6,879 nucleotides of DNA from Elusimicrobiota bacterium (GCA_003158755.1 PMLF01000063.1:4325-11203); one strand, 5' to 3'. Shown: positions 1 to 6,266, counted from the first letter of the stretch. Made by a program: numbers and translations. The notes: generated by a model from the sequence alone, not told the origin.

Positions 1-275
1 GGATAGCGGTCGTCCGCCGCGAAGGGCAGGCCGGTCAGCGGCCGAACGATGGTGCTCCGGGCGACGCCGAGCGTGTTGTCCGAATCAAAAGCCAGCACCG
101 CCACGATCCGCGTCTCCTTGCCTTCGGACACCCCGAACCAGGCCACGAGCCGCCCGCCGCGGGCGATCTCCGCCGCCGTGGTCTCGACCAGCGCCTCGAC
201 CGGCCACTCCGGCACGTCCGCCCAGGGCAGGGCGGACGCGTTGCCGAGCACGGCAAATTCCCGCGGCGTATTCAT
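1..275 (-). CDS. hyfG: HyfG/HycE-like hydrogenase subunit, N-terminal NuoC-like (30 kDa) domain, cut by the left window edge
   Basis: Only the first 91 residues are present, starting MNTPREFAVLGNASALPWAD at 275. In this family the N-terminal domain resembles NuoC and is often fused to a NuoD-like [NiFe] large subunit, as in HycE and HyfG of E. coli. What is visible fits that domain: a helix ending in IARGGRLVAWFG (residues 37-48), a strand pair with RIVAVLAFDSDN (56-67), then a stretch ending in the LPFAADDRY region (83-91) that in relatives precedes the SLTP and FERE motifs. The start is set by a 4-base ATGA overlap with the hyfF stop; no clear Shine-Dalgarno sequence precedes it, so translation probably depends on coupling. 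Whether the protein continues into a catalytic domain with nickel-binding CxxC pairs, or is a separate NuoC-like subunit, cannot be seen. Family assignment rests on the residue pattern and, more strongly, on position after hyfF. Confidence 0.75.
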   Translation of the reverse strand, partial: MNTPREFAVLGNASALPWADVPEWPVEALVETTAAEIARGGRLVAWFGVSEGKETRIVAVLAFDSDNTLGVARSTIVRPLTGLPFAADDRY

Positions 276-1717
276 GGTGTTGGGAGAAGGGCCTGGACCG
301 CCGCGGTCCACGTCTCTTGCAGGACGGACGGAGTCGCCAACCCGAGCCAGAGCGAAGCGCCCAACAGCGCCAGGGGCGGCAGCACGGTGCCGGCCGTTTC
401 CCGGAGCCGGGGGCCGGTCGCCCGCGCGGCCGGGCGCGGACGGCCATCCACGATGGCAAAGACCAGCCGGGTCAGGCCGAAGAAGGCGAACAGGAGGCAG
501 CCGAGGAAACCCGCCGCCACGGCGGCGTGCCCGGTGGCGAACGCGGTGCGGACAATCCGCAGCTCGCTGAAAAAGGGGCCGAACGGCGGGCAGGCCGTGA
601 CGGCCAGCAGGCCCGTCACGAAGATCCGCGCCGACACCGGCGTCCGGATCGCCATCCCGGCGACTTCGTCGACCGTGCGCGCGCCCGCGGCCCGCCGGAT
701 GTTGCCCGCGCTGAGGAACAGCGCCCCCTTGGTCAGGCTGTTGTTCCAGACGTGGAAGAGCGCAGCCCACAAACCAGCGCCGCCCAGCGCCGCCCCGATG
801 CTGAGAATGCCCATGTGCTCCACGCTCGAATAGGCCAGCATGCGTTTGAAGTCCCGCGTCACCAGCAGGAAGAGCGCGGCCACCAGCATCGAGAATATCC
901 CGATGGCCAGCAGCGTGTGGTCGGCCATCGCGCCTTCCCCGGCGGCATTGATCACCGCGCGCACGCGCAGAATCGCCGTGAACGCCACCGTGGTCACGCC
1001 GCCCGCGAGCATCGCGCCCACGATGCCGGGCGCCTCGCCGTAGGCGTCGGGCTTCCACGTGTGCAAGGGGGCTACGCCCATCTTCGTCCCGTATCCGACG
1101 ATGAGGAAGACCACGGCGATCCGCAGCCACGGGACGGAAAGGGACCCTCCCCGCGCCAACATCGCAGGAAACAACAGGACGTCCGTGACCGGCCCCCCCG
1201 CCGTTTCCGCCGTTGCCAAAAAGAAAGTTCCGAGGAGCGCCAGGGCGATGCCCACGGATCCGATCACCAGGTATTTCCAGGTGGCTTCCAGGGAGCGGGC
1301 GTTGTGCTTGAAATAGAGGAGCGGCGCGGCGGAAAGCGTGGTGGCTTCCACCGCCACCCAAAGCAACCCAAAGTGCTGGCTCAAGGAGGCCAAGCTGGTA
1401 GCGGCGAGGAAGGCCAAGAGGCAGGCCGTAAAAGTACGGTTGTCCCTTTCCGGATGGACCTTCAGGTAGCCCACGGCGTACACCGACGAGCCAAAAAATA
1501 AAACGCTCAGGAGTCCCAGGACGATCCGTCCCTGAGCGTCCAGTGCCAGCGCTCCGCCCAACGCCGGGCCGGGATCGAAGCGAAGGAGGAACGTCGTCAA
1601 CGCCGCGTGAACGGCGGCGCCCGTCGGGATCAGCCAAGGCCTTCGCTCGTTGTCGTTCAACGCGAAAGCGGCGACGGCGAAAACGGCCGGAATCAAAACC
1701 AAGAGGAGGAGGCTCAT
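272..1717 (-). CDS. hyfF: Hydrogenase-4 component F-like, NuoL/M/N-type antiporter-like membrane subunit
   Basis: This 481-residue polytopic membrane protein belongs to the proton-conducting antiporter-like family (HyfF; relatives NuoL/M/N and Mrp). Visible family residues are the membrane glutamate in WVAVEATTLS (Glu124), Lys148 in TWKYL, the broken-helix region with Lys212 in GYGTKMGVAPLHTW, the KRMLAYSSVEHMG segment (291-303), and FHVWNNSLTKGALFL (321-335) with His322 and Lys330. These charged residues form the ion path along the membrane arm. E. coli HyfF is about 45 residues longer. The usual LPDAH motif reads KPDAYGEAP here (222-230). An AAGGA sequence sits 5 bases before the ATG at 1717, one base after the hyfE stop; the 3' end overlaps the next gene by ATGA. 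The 3' part (below about 1080) is clearly richer in G+C than the 5' part. Family call is firm; the F rather than B or D assignment rests on gene order and on length. Confidence 0.92.
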   Translation of the reverse strand: MSLLLLVLIPAVFAVAAFALNDNERRPWLIPTGAAVHAALTTFLLRFDPGPALGGALALDAQGRIVLGLLSVLFFGSSVYAVGYLKVHPERDNRTFTACLLAFLAATSLASLSQHFGLLWVAVEATTLSAAPLLYFKHNARSLEATWKYLVIGSVGIALALLGTFFLATAETAGGPVTDVLLFPAMLARGGSLSVPWLRIAVVFLIVGYGTKMGVAPLHTWKPDAYGEAPGIVGAMLAGGVTTVAFTAILRVRAVINAAGEGAMADHTLLAIGIFSMLVAALFLLVTRDFKRMLAYSSVEHMGILSIGAALGGAGLWAALFHVWNNSLTKGALFLSAGNIRRAAGARTVDEVAGMAIRTPVSARIFVTGLLAVTACPPFGPFFSELRIVRTAFATGHAAVAAGFLGCLLFAFFGLTRLVFAIVDGRPRPAARATGPRLRETAGTVLPPLALLGASLWLGLATPSVLQETWTAAVQALLPTP

Positions 1718-1718
1718 G

Positions 1719-2366
1719 TCATTCCTTCAGCGCGGTCAACTTCCGGGTGTTCATGGAACCGAACTCCAACTGGATGTGGCGGATGACCACCGCCATGATG
1801 AAGACCCCCACGAACACGTCCATCAGGACGCCCGTCTCCACGAGGACCGGGAGTTCCCTCGAAAGGGTCAAACCGAAGGCGAGGATGCCGTTCTCGAGCA
1901 TCAGGAACCCAAGAACCTGGGACATCGCTTTGACGCGGGTGACGATGACGAGGCATCCCATCATGACCGTGGCCAGGGCCGCCGGGACCAGAAGGGACCC
2001 TTTCACTCCGACGGGCAGAGGCAGTTTCCCGGCCAGGGCGACGGCGAGGGCGATCAACCCGCCGCCGAGGATCAAGGAAAGCGAGAACCCCACTAGGGGT
2101 TCCTCTTCCCGATGGAGCGGCGCTTCCCTCAACGCTTTGAAAAGCATTCCGGGGATCAGGAATCCTTTGAGGGCGATCATGCCGAAGGCGATGAGGAACG
2201 TGTGCGCCGACCAGCCGTCACGGTGAAGAAGGAGCGGGATCAAGCCCAGGGCCATGCCCTGGAGAGCGACGGCCCGGATGCAGGCGGCCAAAGGAGGCGA
2301 GGCTAAAACGAAGAGGTCGGCCAGGACCACCGCCACTAAAACCAGTTCCACAAGTCGGCCTACCAT
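1719..2366 (-). CDS. hyfE: Hydrogenase-4 component E-like membrane subunit
   Basis: This 215-residue protein has six or more hydrophobic segments and corresponds to HyfE of E. coli (216 residues). The N-terminal half is HyfE-specific and the C-terminal half resembles NuoK: GFLMLENG (153-160) carries the membrane glutamate Glu158, followed by LPVLVETGVLMDVFVGVFIM (172-191) with Glu177 and Asp183. The C-terminus, RKLTALKE, closely resembles the NNLTALKG ending of E. coli HyfE. The frame is open back to 2399, but Met at 2366 (MVGRLVELVL) is preferred: it begins directly at the first membrane helix, gives the family length, and overlaps the hyfC stop in ATGGTAG. There is no convincing Shine-Dalgarno sequence, so coupling to hyfC translation is likely. 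It is an accessory part of the ion-translocating arm, placed between HyfC and HyfF in the operon. Confidence 0.9.
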   Translation of the reverse strand: MVGRLVELVLVAVVLADLFVLASPPLAACIRAVALQGMALGLIPLLLHRDGWSAHTFLIAFGMIALKGFLIPGMLFKALREAPLHREEEPLVGFSLSLILGGGLIALAVALAGKLPLPVGVKGSLLVPAALATVMMGCLVIVTRVKAMSQVLGFLMLENGILAFGLTLSRELPVLVETGVLMDVFVGVFIMAVVIRHIQLEFGSMNTRKLTALKE

Positions 2367-3265
2367 TGGAGCGCCACTGCGAAAACGGCCAGAACGCACG
2401 CCGCCATGAGGAGCCTCGGCACGCGCAGCAGGCGCAGGCGGGCCATGGAGGATTCCACCAAGCCCACCGCGATCGAGAGGGCCGCCAGAACCGACAAAAA
2501 GAACGCCGACTCCTTGACGGGACTGCCCAGGTCCATGGGGAAAAGGAGGTGAGCGAGGATCGATAAAGTCAACGTCAGTTTCAATGCTGCGCCGTATAGG
2601 ATGAAAGCCAAATCCGGCCCCGAATGATCCAAAACCATCACTTCATGGACCATAGTCAGTTCCAAATGGGTATTCGGATCGTCCACGGGCACGCGGCAGT
2701 TTTCCGCCAAAGCCACCACGAAGAAACTCAAGCAGGTCAACACCAGGGCACCGGGGGAGGCGAGCCCGAGGGACTCCGCGGCGCGGCCGGACAATCCGGA
2801 CAGGGAAAAAGTTCCCGTCGCCTTGGCCAGTCCCACGAGGTTCACGAACAGCGCCAGTTCCGCGAACAGAGCGAAAGTGGCCTCCCGAGCGGCTCCCATG
2901 CCTTCAAAACTGGAGCCCGTGTCCAAAGCCGCCGTTACCGTGAAGAAACGCGCGAGGCCGAAAAGGTAGGCGAAAAGGATTATGTCACCGTCGAAGGAGA
3001 GAACGGACGCCGTCCCGGCCAAAGGCACGAAGAGAGCCGCGGCCAAAATCGCCGCCATGGATACCACCGGCCCTGCGCTGAAGAAAACGGTGGTCGTGCG
3101 GCTGTATACCGCGCCTTTCCGAAGCAACTTGATGAGGTCGTAATAGAGTTGCAGAACCGGCGGCCCCTGACGCCCGGCGACGGCGGCCTTGGTCTTAGCG
3201 ATGAGACCCGGAAGCATCGGCGCGGCGACGGCGGCCGCCAACAGGTTGACCCAGGACGTCCTCAT
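2360..3265 (-). CDS. hyfC: Hydrogenase-4 component C / HycD-like (NuoH-like) membrane anchor subunit
   Basis: This 301-residue protein belongs to the NuoH/HycD/HyfC family, which anchors the hydrophilic arm to the membrane and lies beside the quinone- or redox-coupling site. Family marks are GRQGPPVLQLYYDLIKLLRK (31-50), the loop segment SSFEGMGAAREAT (118-130), and the diagnostic run from ENCRVPVDDPNTHLE (188-202) to TMVHEVMVLDHSGPDL (204-219), rich in the acidic residues expected at the arm interface. Length is close to HyfC (315) and HycD (307). The open frame extends to 3376, but that extension is charged, proline-rich and overlaps the hyfB C-terminus; the ATG at 3265 (MRTSWVNLLA) starts the first helix, has GGAAG upstream, and makes an ATGA overlap with the hyfB stop. 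The HycD-type VPVDDPNTHLE motif separates it from true complex I NuoH. Confidence 0.93.
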   Translation of the reverse strand: MRTSWVNLLAAAVAAPMLPGLIAKTKAAVAGRQGPPVLQLYYDLIKLLRKGAVYSRTTTVFFSAGPVVSMAAILAAALFVPLAGTASVLSFDGDIILFAYLFGLARFFTVTAALDTGSSFEGMGAAREATFALFAELALFVNLVGLAKATGTFSLSGLSGRAAESLGLASPGALVLTCLSFFVVALAENCRVPVDDPNTHLELTMVHEVMVLDHSGPDLAFILYGAALKLTLTLSILAHLLFPMDLGSPVKESAFFLSVLAALSIAVGLVESSMARLRLLRVPRLLMAACVLAVFAVALQW

Positions 3266-5232
3266 AGGGAAATCTTCCAGATCAAAAGAACCAGGAGGAA
3301 CAGGAGCCCATAGGCGAGGTAAAGCTGCATCCGGCCGTGCTGAAGGTGCCGGGCTCTCCGCACGACGGTTCGGCAACCTCTCCCCGCCTCGGCTATGAAC
3401 CGGTCCAGCACCGCGTCGGGCGTGTGGGATTCAAAACCGGCCCGGTCGGGAAAATAGCCGGAGGGGTTCAGGGCGTGGACCACGGGCTTTAAGATGGAAC
3501 GGAACAGGGACGCGGGGAATTGGGCGAAGGAAGACGAGGTGTATTGAATCCGGGGGGTCACCGCGCCGAAGCCGCAAGCCCAGGTGGAAGATAAGGCAAC
3601 CGGTTTGCCTCTTAAAAGCATTCGACGAAAAAGGGCCAGGAGGACCACGAGGACGATCAAAATCCACGCCGAGACGCCCACCCAACCCAGCAGGCTTCCG
3701 GAACCTCGGAGGACCGCTGGATCCATGGAGGGAACCAGAACTCCCACGGCCCGGATCAAAGCCGGGAAGACCGTCGTTGGAAAGAGACCGATGAAAGCGC
3801 AAACCCCCGCAAGCGCCATCATGGGGACGATCATTGCCGGACCCGATTCCCGCGCTTCCGCCGCCGAAGTGGTGCGCGCCGTCCCGAGGAACTGAATCCC
3901 GAACGCTTTTGTGAAACAGGCGAGGGCCAACGCCCCGATCAACGCCAGGGCCGGAGGCACCAGGAACGCAGCCAGATGTTTGCCTCCCAAAATCAACCGG
4001 AAGGCGCCGCTGTATACCAGCCACTCGCTAACGAACCCATTCAAGGGGGGGAGGCCGCAAATGGCCACGGAGCCCGTGACCACCGCGAAACCGGTCCAAG
4101 GCATGCGCTTCCAAAGCCCCCCCTGGCGGTCCATCTCCGCCGTGCCGGTGCCGTGAAGCACCGAGCCCGCGCCGAGGAAGAGCAAACTTTTAAAGAGCCC
4201 ATGGTTCACCACGTGGGCCAGCCCGCCGGCGAAACCCAAAAGCGCCGCCGCGGGAAACCCGAGGCTCTGCCCCAAACATCCAACGCCGAGGCCCAGGGCG
4301 ATGATGCCGATGTTCTCCACGCTGTGGTACGCCAGGAGTCGTTTGAAATCGTGCTGCGCCAGGGCCCAGGCCACGCCCAAAATTCCGGAGACGATCCCCA
4401 CGCCGATCAGCATCGCCCCCCACCAAACCGGCCGCTCGGGGAAAAAGCTCAAAACCCGGACCAAGCCGTAAATGCCCGTCTTGATGACCACCCCCGAGAG
4501 GAGCGCCGACACCGGGCTCGGCGCCGCTGGATGGGCCTCGGGCAGCCAAACATGGAAAGGCATGAATCCCGCCTTCACGCCGAAACCCGCCAAGGCCAGC
4601 AGGAACACCGCCGAACCCACCCGCAGAATCTCCGGCCGGCCGGCGATGACGGAAAACTGCAGGGAGCCGGCCGCTTGTGCCAGAAGCAGGAAAACCGCGA
4701 AGAGGCAAAGCGTCCCCACCCGAGTGAGGACCAAATAAAGGTAAGAAGCCTTCCGGACGGATTTCTTTTCATGCTCGAAACCCACCAGGAAGAACGAACT
4801 CAGGGCCATGGCTTCCCACGAAAAAAGGAACAAGATCCCGTTTCCGGAAGCGAACGTGAGAGCCGTGAAAAGGATGATCGTGCTAAAAAAGAAGTGAAGC
4901 GCTTTGAGGGACCGTTCTCCCTCGACGGACTTGAAATAGGAATACCCGAACAACACCGCCGCCCCGGAAACCGTGAAATGGAGGGCCAGGAACAAGGACG
5001 AAAGAGGATCCAGGACGAGGGAAACATCTCCGCCTGGAATTCGCCAGGGGATGTCCATCGAAGGGACCGCCCCCCCCCCGAGAGCATGAAACGCCGAGAC
5101 CAACCCTGCTCCGCAGCCCGCCAAGGCGAAAGCGGTTAAAAGACGAGACTCCGTCCGGCGAGAAATCCCGGGAACCAACGAGAGCCCCCCCCCCCCCGCC
5201 AAACAGAGAAGCGCCGCCAGGAAAAGTGTCAC
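3262..5232 (-). CDS. hyfB: Hydrogenase-4 component B-like, large antiporter-like membrane subunit
   Basis: This 656-residue, roughly 16-helix protein is an antiporter-like subunit of the HyfB/HycC type (E. coli HyfB 672, HycC 608). Key residues are Glu140 in LFSWEAMALSS, Lys220 in GVKAGFMPFHVWLPEAH, Lys251 in VIKTGIYG, the KRLLAYHSVENIG segment (297-309), and HVVNHGLFKSLLFLGAG (340-356) with Lys348. The C-terminal TWACGF and IQYTSSSFAQFP motifs (550-573) are typical of HyfB and HycC, and a last helix lies near 637-652. The start is GTG at 5232, with GGAG at 5241-5244 eight bases upstream and a GTGA overlap with the preceding stop. Two long G runs on the coding strand (13 and 10 bases) encode Gly13-16 and Gly52-54; a length change would break the frame. 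The tail at about 575-635 is soluble and basic. Confidence 0.94.
   Translation of the reverse strand: MTLFLAALLCLAGGGGLSLVPGISRRTESRLLTAFALAGCGAGLVSAFHALGGGAVPSMDIPWRIPGGDVSLVLDPLSSLFLALHFTVSGAAVLFGYSYFKSVEGERSLKALHFFFSTIILFTALTFASGNGILFLFSWEAMALSSFFLVGFEHEKKSVRKASYLYLVLTRVGTLCLFAVFLLLAQAAGSLQFSVIAGRPEILRVGSAVFLLALAGFGVKAGFMPFHVWLPEAHPAAPSPVSALLSGVVIKTGIYGLVRVLSFFPERPVWWGAMLIGVGIVSGILGVAWALAQHDFKRLLAYHSVENIGIIALGLGVGCLGQSLGFPAAALLGFAGGLAHVVNHGLFKSLLFLGAGSVLHGTGTAEMDRQGGLWKRMPWTGFAVVTGSVAICGLPPLNGFVSEWLVYSGAFRLILGGKHLAAFLVPPALALIGALALACFTKAFGIQFLGTARTTSAAEARESGPAMIVPMMALAGVCAFIGLFPTTVFPALIRAVGVLVPSMDPAVLRGSGSLLGWVGVSAWILIVLVVLLALFRRMLLRGKPVALSSTWACGFGAVTPRIQYTSSSFAQFPASLFRSILKPVVHALNPSGYFPDRAGFESHTPDAVLDRFIAEAGRGCRTVVRRARHLQHGRMQLYLAYGLLFLLVLLIWKISL
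5070..5079 (-). repeat. 10-base homopolymer tract (G on the coding strand) in hyfB
   Basis: A run of ten C on the plus strand encodes Gly52-Gly54 and the first base of Ala55 in hyfB. It lies about 100 bases downstream of a longer tract of the same kind. A run of this length is prone to slipped-strand length change. Confidence 0.9.
5185..5197 (-). repeat. 13-base homopolymer tract (G on the coding strand) near the start of hyfB
   Basis: Thirteen C in a row on the plus strand encode the last base of Ala12 and Gly13-Gly16 of hyfB, within the first membrane segment. Loss of one G would bring a TAA at 5138-5136 into frame and end the protein after about 30 residues. It is the longest homopolymer in the window and lies just after the initiation codon, where contingency-type tracts are often found. 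Confidence 0.93.
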
Positions 5233-5915
5233 GTTTTCATCTCCGGAGGGAGGCTCGATTCAAGGGTTTTAAGGCAAGAGAAAATTTCAGCCTCCGGCAA
5301 CTTCTTCTTCAGGGCGTCGCGGAAATTGGGGTCGTGGACGGCGTAGGAAAGGTGGGAGAGGAGCGCCAGATGGCCGCGGATGGTGGGAGCGATGAGCGCG
5401 AAGAGTGTATCCACGGGTCGCCCGTCGATGGCACCGAAGTCCACCATCCCATCCAGGAAACAAAGGGTAACGAAGGGCTTCTCCACGGGGAAGACCAAGG
5501 GACCCCGGATGTGAGGGATGGCGATACCGTCGCCCACGCCGGTGGACCCCAGGCGCTCACGGGCTAAGAGGACTTCCAGCGCTAGTTCACGGTCCGCCCC
5601 AGGGGGCAAGGGGAGGCGCTGCACCACGGCGCGCAAAGCCGCGGCCCGATCGTGGTTGGGGACTTTGTAATAAATGCCGCCGGCTTCCAGCGCCGCCGCC
5701 AGCGAAAGGATCCCCGAGCCGTCCACCGCTGTTGGTGCCGCTTCCGGAGGGACCATCCGCCCTCGGGCGACCGCCCACTCCAAAACGTCCAGCCGGTTTA
5801 GGTGCGTGCGCTCCTTCAGGCGCACGGCGGGAAGCCCGTCCCTTTCGATCCATTGATTGACTTGTTGGGGGGTAACATGAAAAAGTCGAGCAACGTCCAG
5901 TATCGTCCATTTCAT
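5229..5915 (-). CDS. Excisionase-type HTH DNA-binding domain fused to a PTS EIIA (fructose/PtsN-type) domain
   Basis: This 228-residue protein has two domains. Residues 1-50 look like an excisionase/MerR-type winged helix (TILDVARLFHVTPQQVNQW, then a basic wing through Arg41). A linker follows, then residues 67-220 form a type-2 PTS EIIA domain of the mannitol/fructose/PtsN family: GVGDGIAIPHIR places the phosphorylatable histidine at His135, and FLDGMVDFGAIDGRPVDTLF (153-172) and IAPTIRGHLALLSHLS (175-190) complete the fold. It probably senses phosphoenolpyruvate-linked phosphorylation and acts as a DNA-binding regulator, perhaps of its own operon. The ATG at 5915 is the first in frame (a TGA lies four codons upstream); GAGGAG is 15 bases away, farther than usual, so initiation may be weak. 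It overlaps hyfB by GTGA and is the first gene of the operon. No other PTS genes are in the window. Domain calls are strong; the regulatory role is inferred. Confidence 0.9.
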   Translation of the reverse strand: MKWTILDVARLFHVTPQQVNQWIERDGLPAVRLKERTHLNRLDVLEWAVARGRMVPPEAAPTAVDGSGILSLAAALEAGGIYYKVPNHDRAAALRAVVQRLPLPPGADRELALEVLLARERLGSTGVGDGIAIPHIRGPLVFPVEKPFVTLCFLDGMVDFGAIDGRPVDTLFALIAPTIRGHLALLSHLSYAVHDPNFRDALKKKLPEAEIFSCLKTLESSLPPEMKT

Positions 5916-5937
5916 AGTGGGTAGGGGTCACTCCTCT

Positions 5938-5974
5938 TCGTTGCGAGGAGCGCTGAAAGCGACGAAGCAATCCG
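5938..5974. repeat. REP-like dispersed hairpin repeat (GCGAGGAGCG...AGCGACGAAGCAATCC type)
   Basis: The sequence TTGCGAGGAGCGCT (5941-5954), spacer GAA, then AGCGACGAAGCAATCC (5958-5973) resembles a short palindromic repeat common in many bacterial genomes, often mistranslated as SLRGALKATKQS-type peptides, which this copy also encodes on the plus strand. It folds with outer TTGC/GCAA and inner CGCT/AGCG arms around a GAA loop. It lies about 25 bases before the start codon of the HTH-EIIA gene, inside the predicted leader. Other copies cannot be seen within the window, so its dispersed nature is from recognition of the motif. Confidence 0.7.
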
Positions 5975-6042
5975 TTGATTTCAATAAAATGGAAACCGTC
6001 CTTTACGCTCGGCCCAGCCTGTCGTGGATCTTCTCCCTCTCC

Positions 6043-6058
6043 CGCAACTTATTTCCCA
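6043..6058 (-). promoter_or_regulatory. Candidate sigma-54 (-24/-12) promoter for the hydrogenase operon
   Basis: On the minus strand TTGGGAAATAAGTTGCGG contains TGG, exactly ten bases after its GG, then GC within TTGC, matching the GG-N10-GC core of the TGGCACG-N4-TTGC consensus (TGG, A and TTGC kept; the C-C-G positions differ). Predicted transcription would start near 6032, leaving a leader of about 117 bases before the ATG at 5915. E. coli hyf and hyc operons are also sigma-54 dependent, which makes this plausible. No good sigma-70 promoter was seen in the same gap. Confidence 0.4.
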
Positions 6059-6082
6059 AAATAGGGGCGATGGGCCTCAGGA

Positions 6083-6110
6083 TCCGAAAAATGTCCCGGT
6101 CATTTTTGGA
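6083..6110. promoter_or_regulatory. Inverted repeat upstream of the candidate promoter, possible regulator binding site
   Basis: Arms AAAAATG (6087-6093) and CATTTTT (6101-6107) are perfect complements around a 7-base spacer, extended by TCC and GGA with one unpaired base. The centre is near -65 relative to the predicted start site, a position suited to an activator or to the HTH domain of the first gene. It could instead be a chance AT-rich palindrome. Confidence 0.3.
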
Positions 6111-6201
6111 GGAAAGGAAAGAGGTCGATGGAGAGCGCTCCTTTCGGAACATTGAAGCGTCTCCGACCAGGAGGGACGGGAAGTAATATTACCGCTTAAC
6201 G

Positions 6202-6253
6202 AAAAAAAGCGCCGCCGGGAGGCGCGGACCCTTGCAGGTCCGTCCCCCCGGCG
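6202..6253 (-). terminator. Rho-independent terminator of the small Ala/Pro/Lys-rich gene
   Basis: In the minus direction, CGCCGGG (6253-6247) pairs with CCCGGCG (6219-6213), and CGGACC pairs with GGTCCG around a TGCAAG loop, with a small internal loop between the two stems. Seven T follow (6208-6202). It starts 13 bases after the stop at 6267 and separates this gene from the hydrogenase operon promoter. Confidence 0.88.
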
Positions 6254-6266
6254 ATCGCATTTGAAT

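Noticed and set aside
317..1501. Long plus-strand open frame opposite hyfF (394 residues)
   Set aside because: It is the antisense shadow of a G+C-rich gene: Arg/Gly/Gln/His-rich, no domain, and covers a well-supported membrane protein on the other strand.
2367..2399. Upstream start for hyfE at 2399
   Set aside because: The extra 11 residues are basic and sit before the first helix, overlap hyfC further, and exceed the family length; 2366 is the better start.
3266..3376. Upstream start for hyfC at 3376
   Set aside because: The 37-residue extension is Pro/Ala/Arg-rich, overlaps hyfB by over 100 bases, and has no counterpart in HycD or HyfC; the ATGA overlap at 3265 fits better.
3976..5139. 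Long plus-strand open frame opposite hyfB (387 residues)
   Set aside because: Highly charged, low-complexity translation with no recognisable motif, fully inside hyfB; an antisense shadow.
5917..6186. Plus-strand open frame of 89 residues containing SLRGALKATKQS
   Set aside because: That peptide is the familiar false translation of a dispersed hairpin repeat; no ribosome site or protein features support a gene.
6183..6192. Perfect palindrome GTAATATTAC
   Set aside because: Ten bases is short enough to arise by chance and there is no second copy or clear context.
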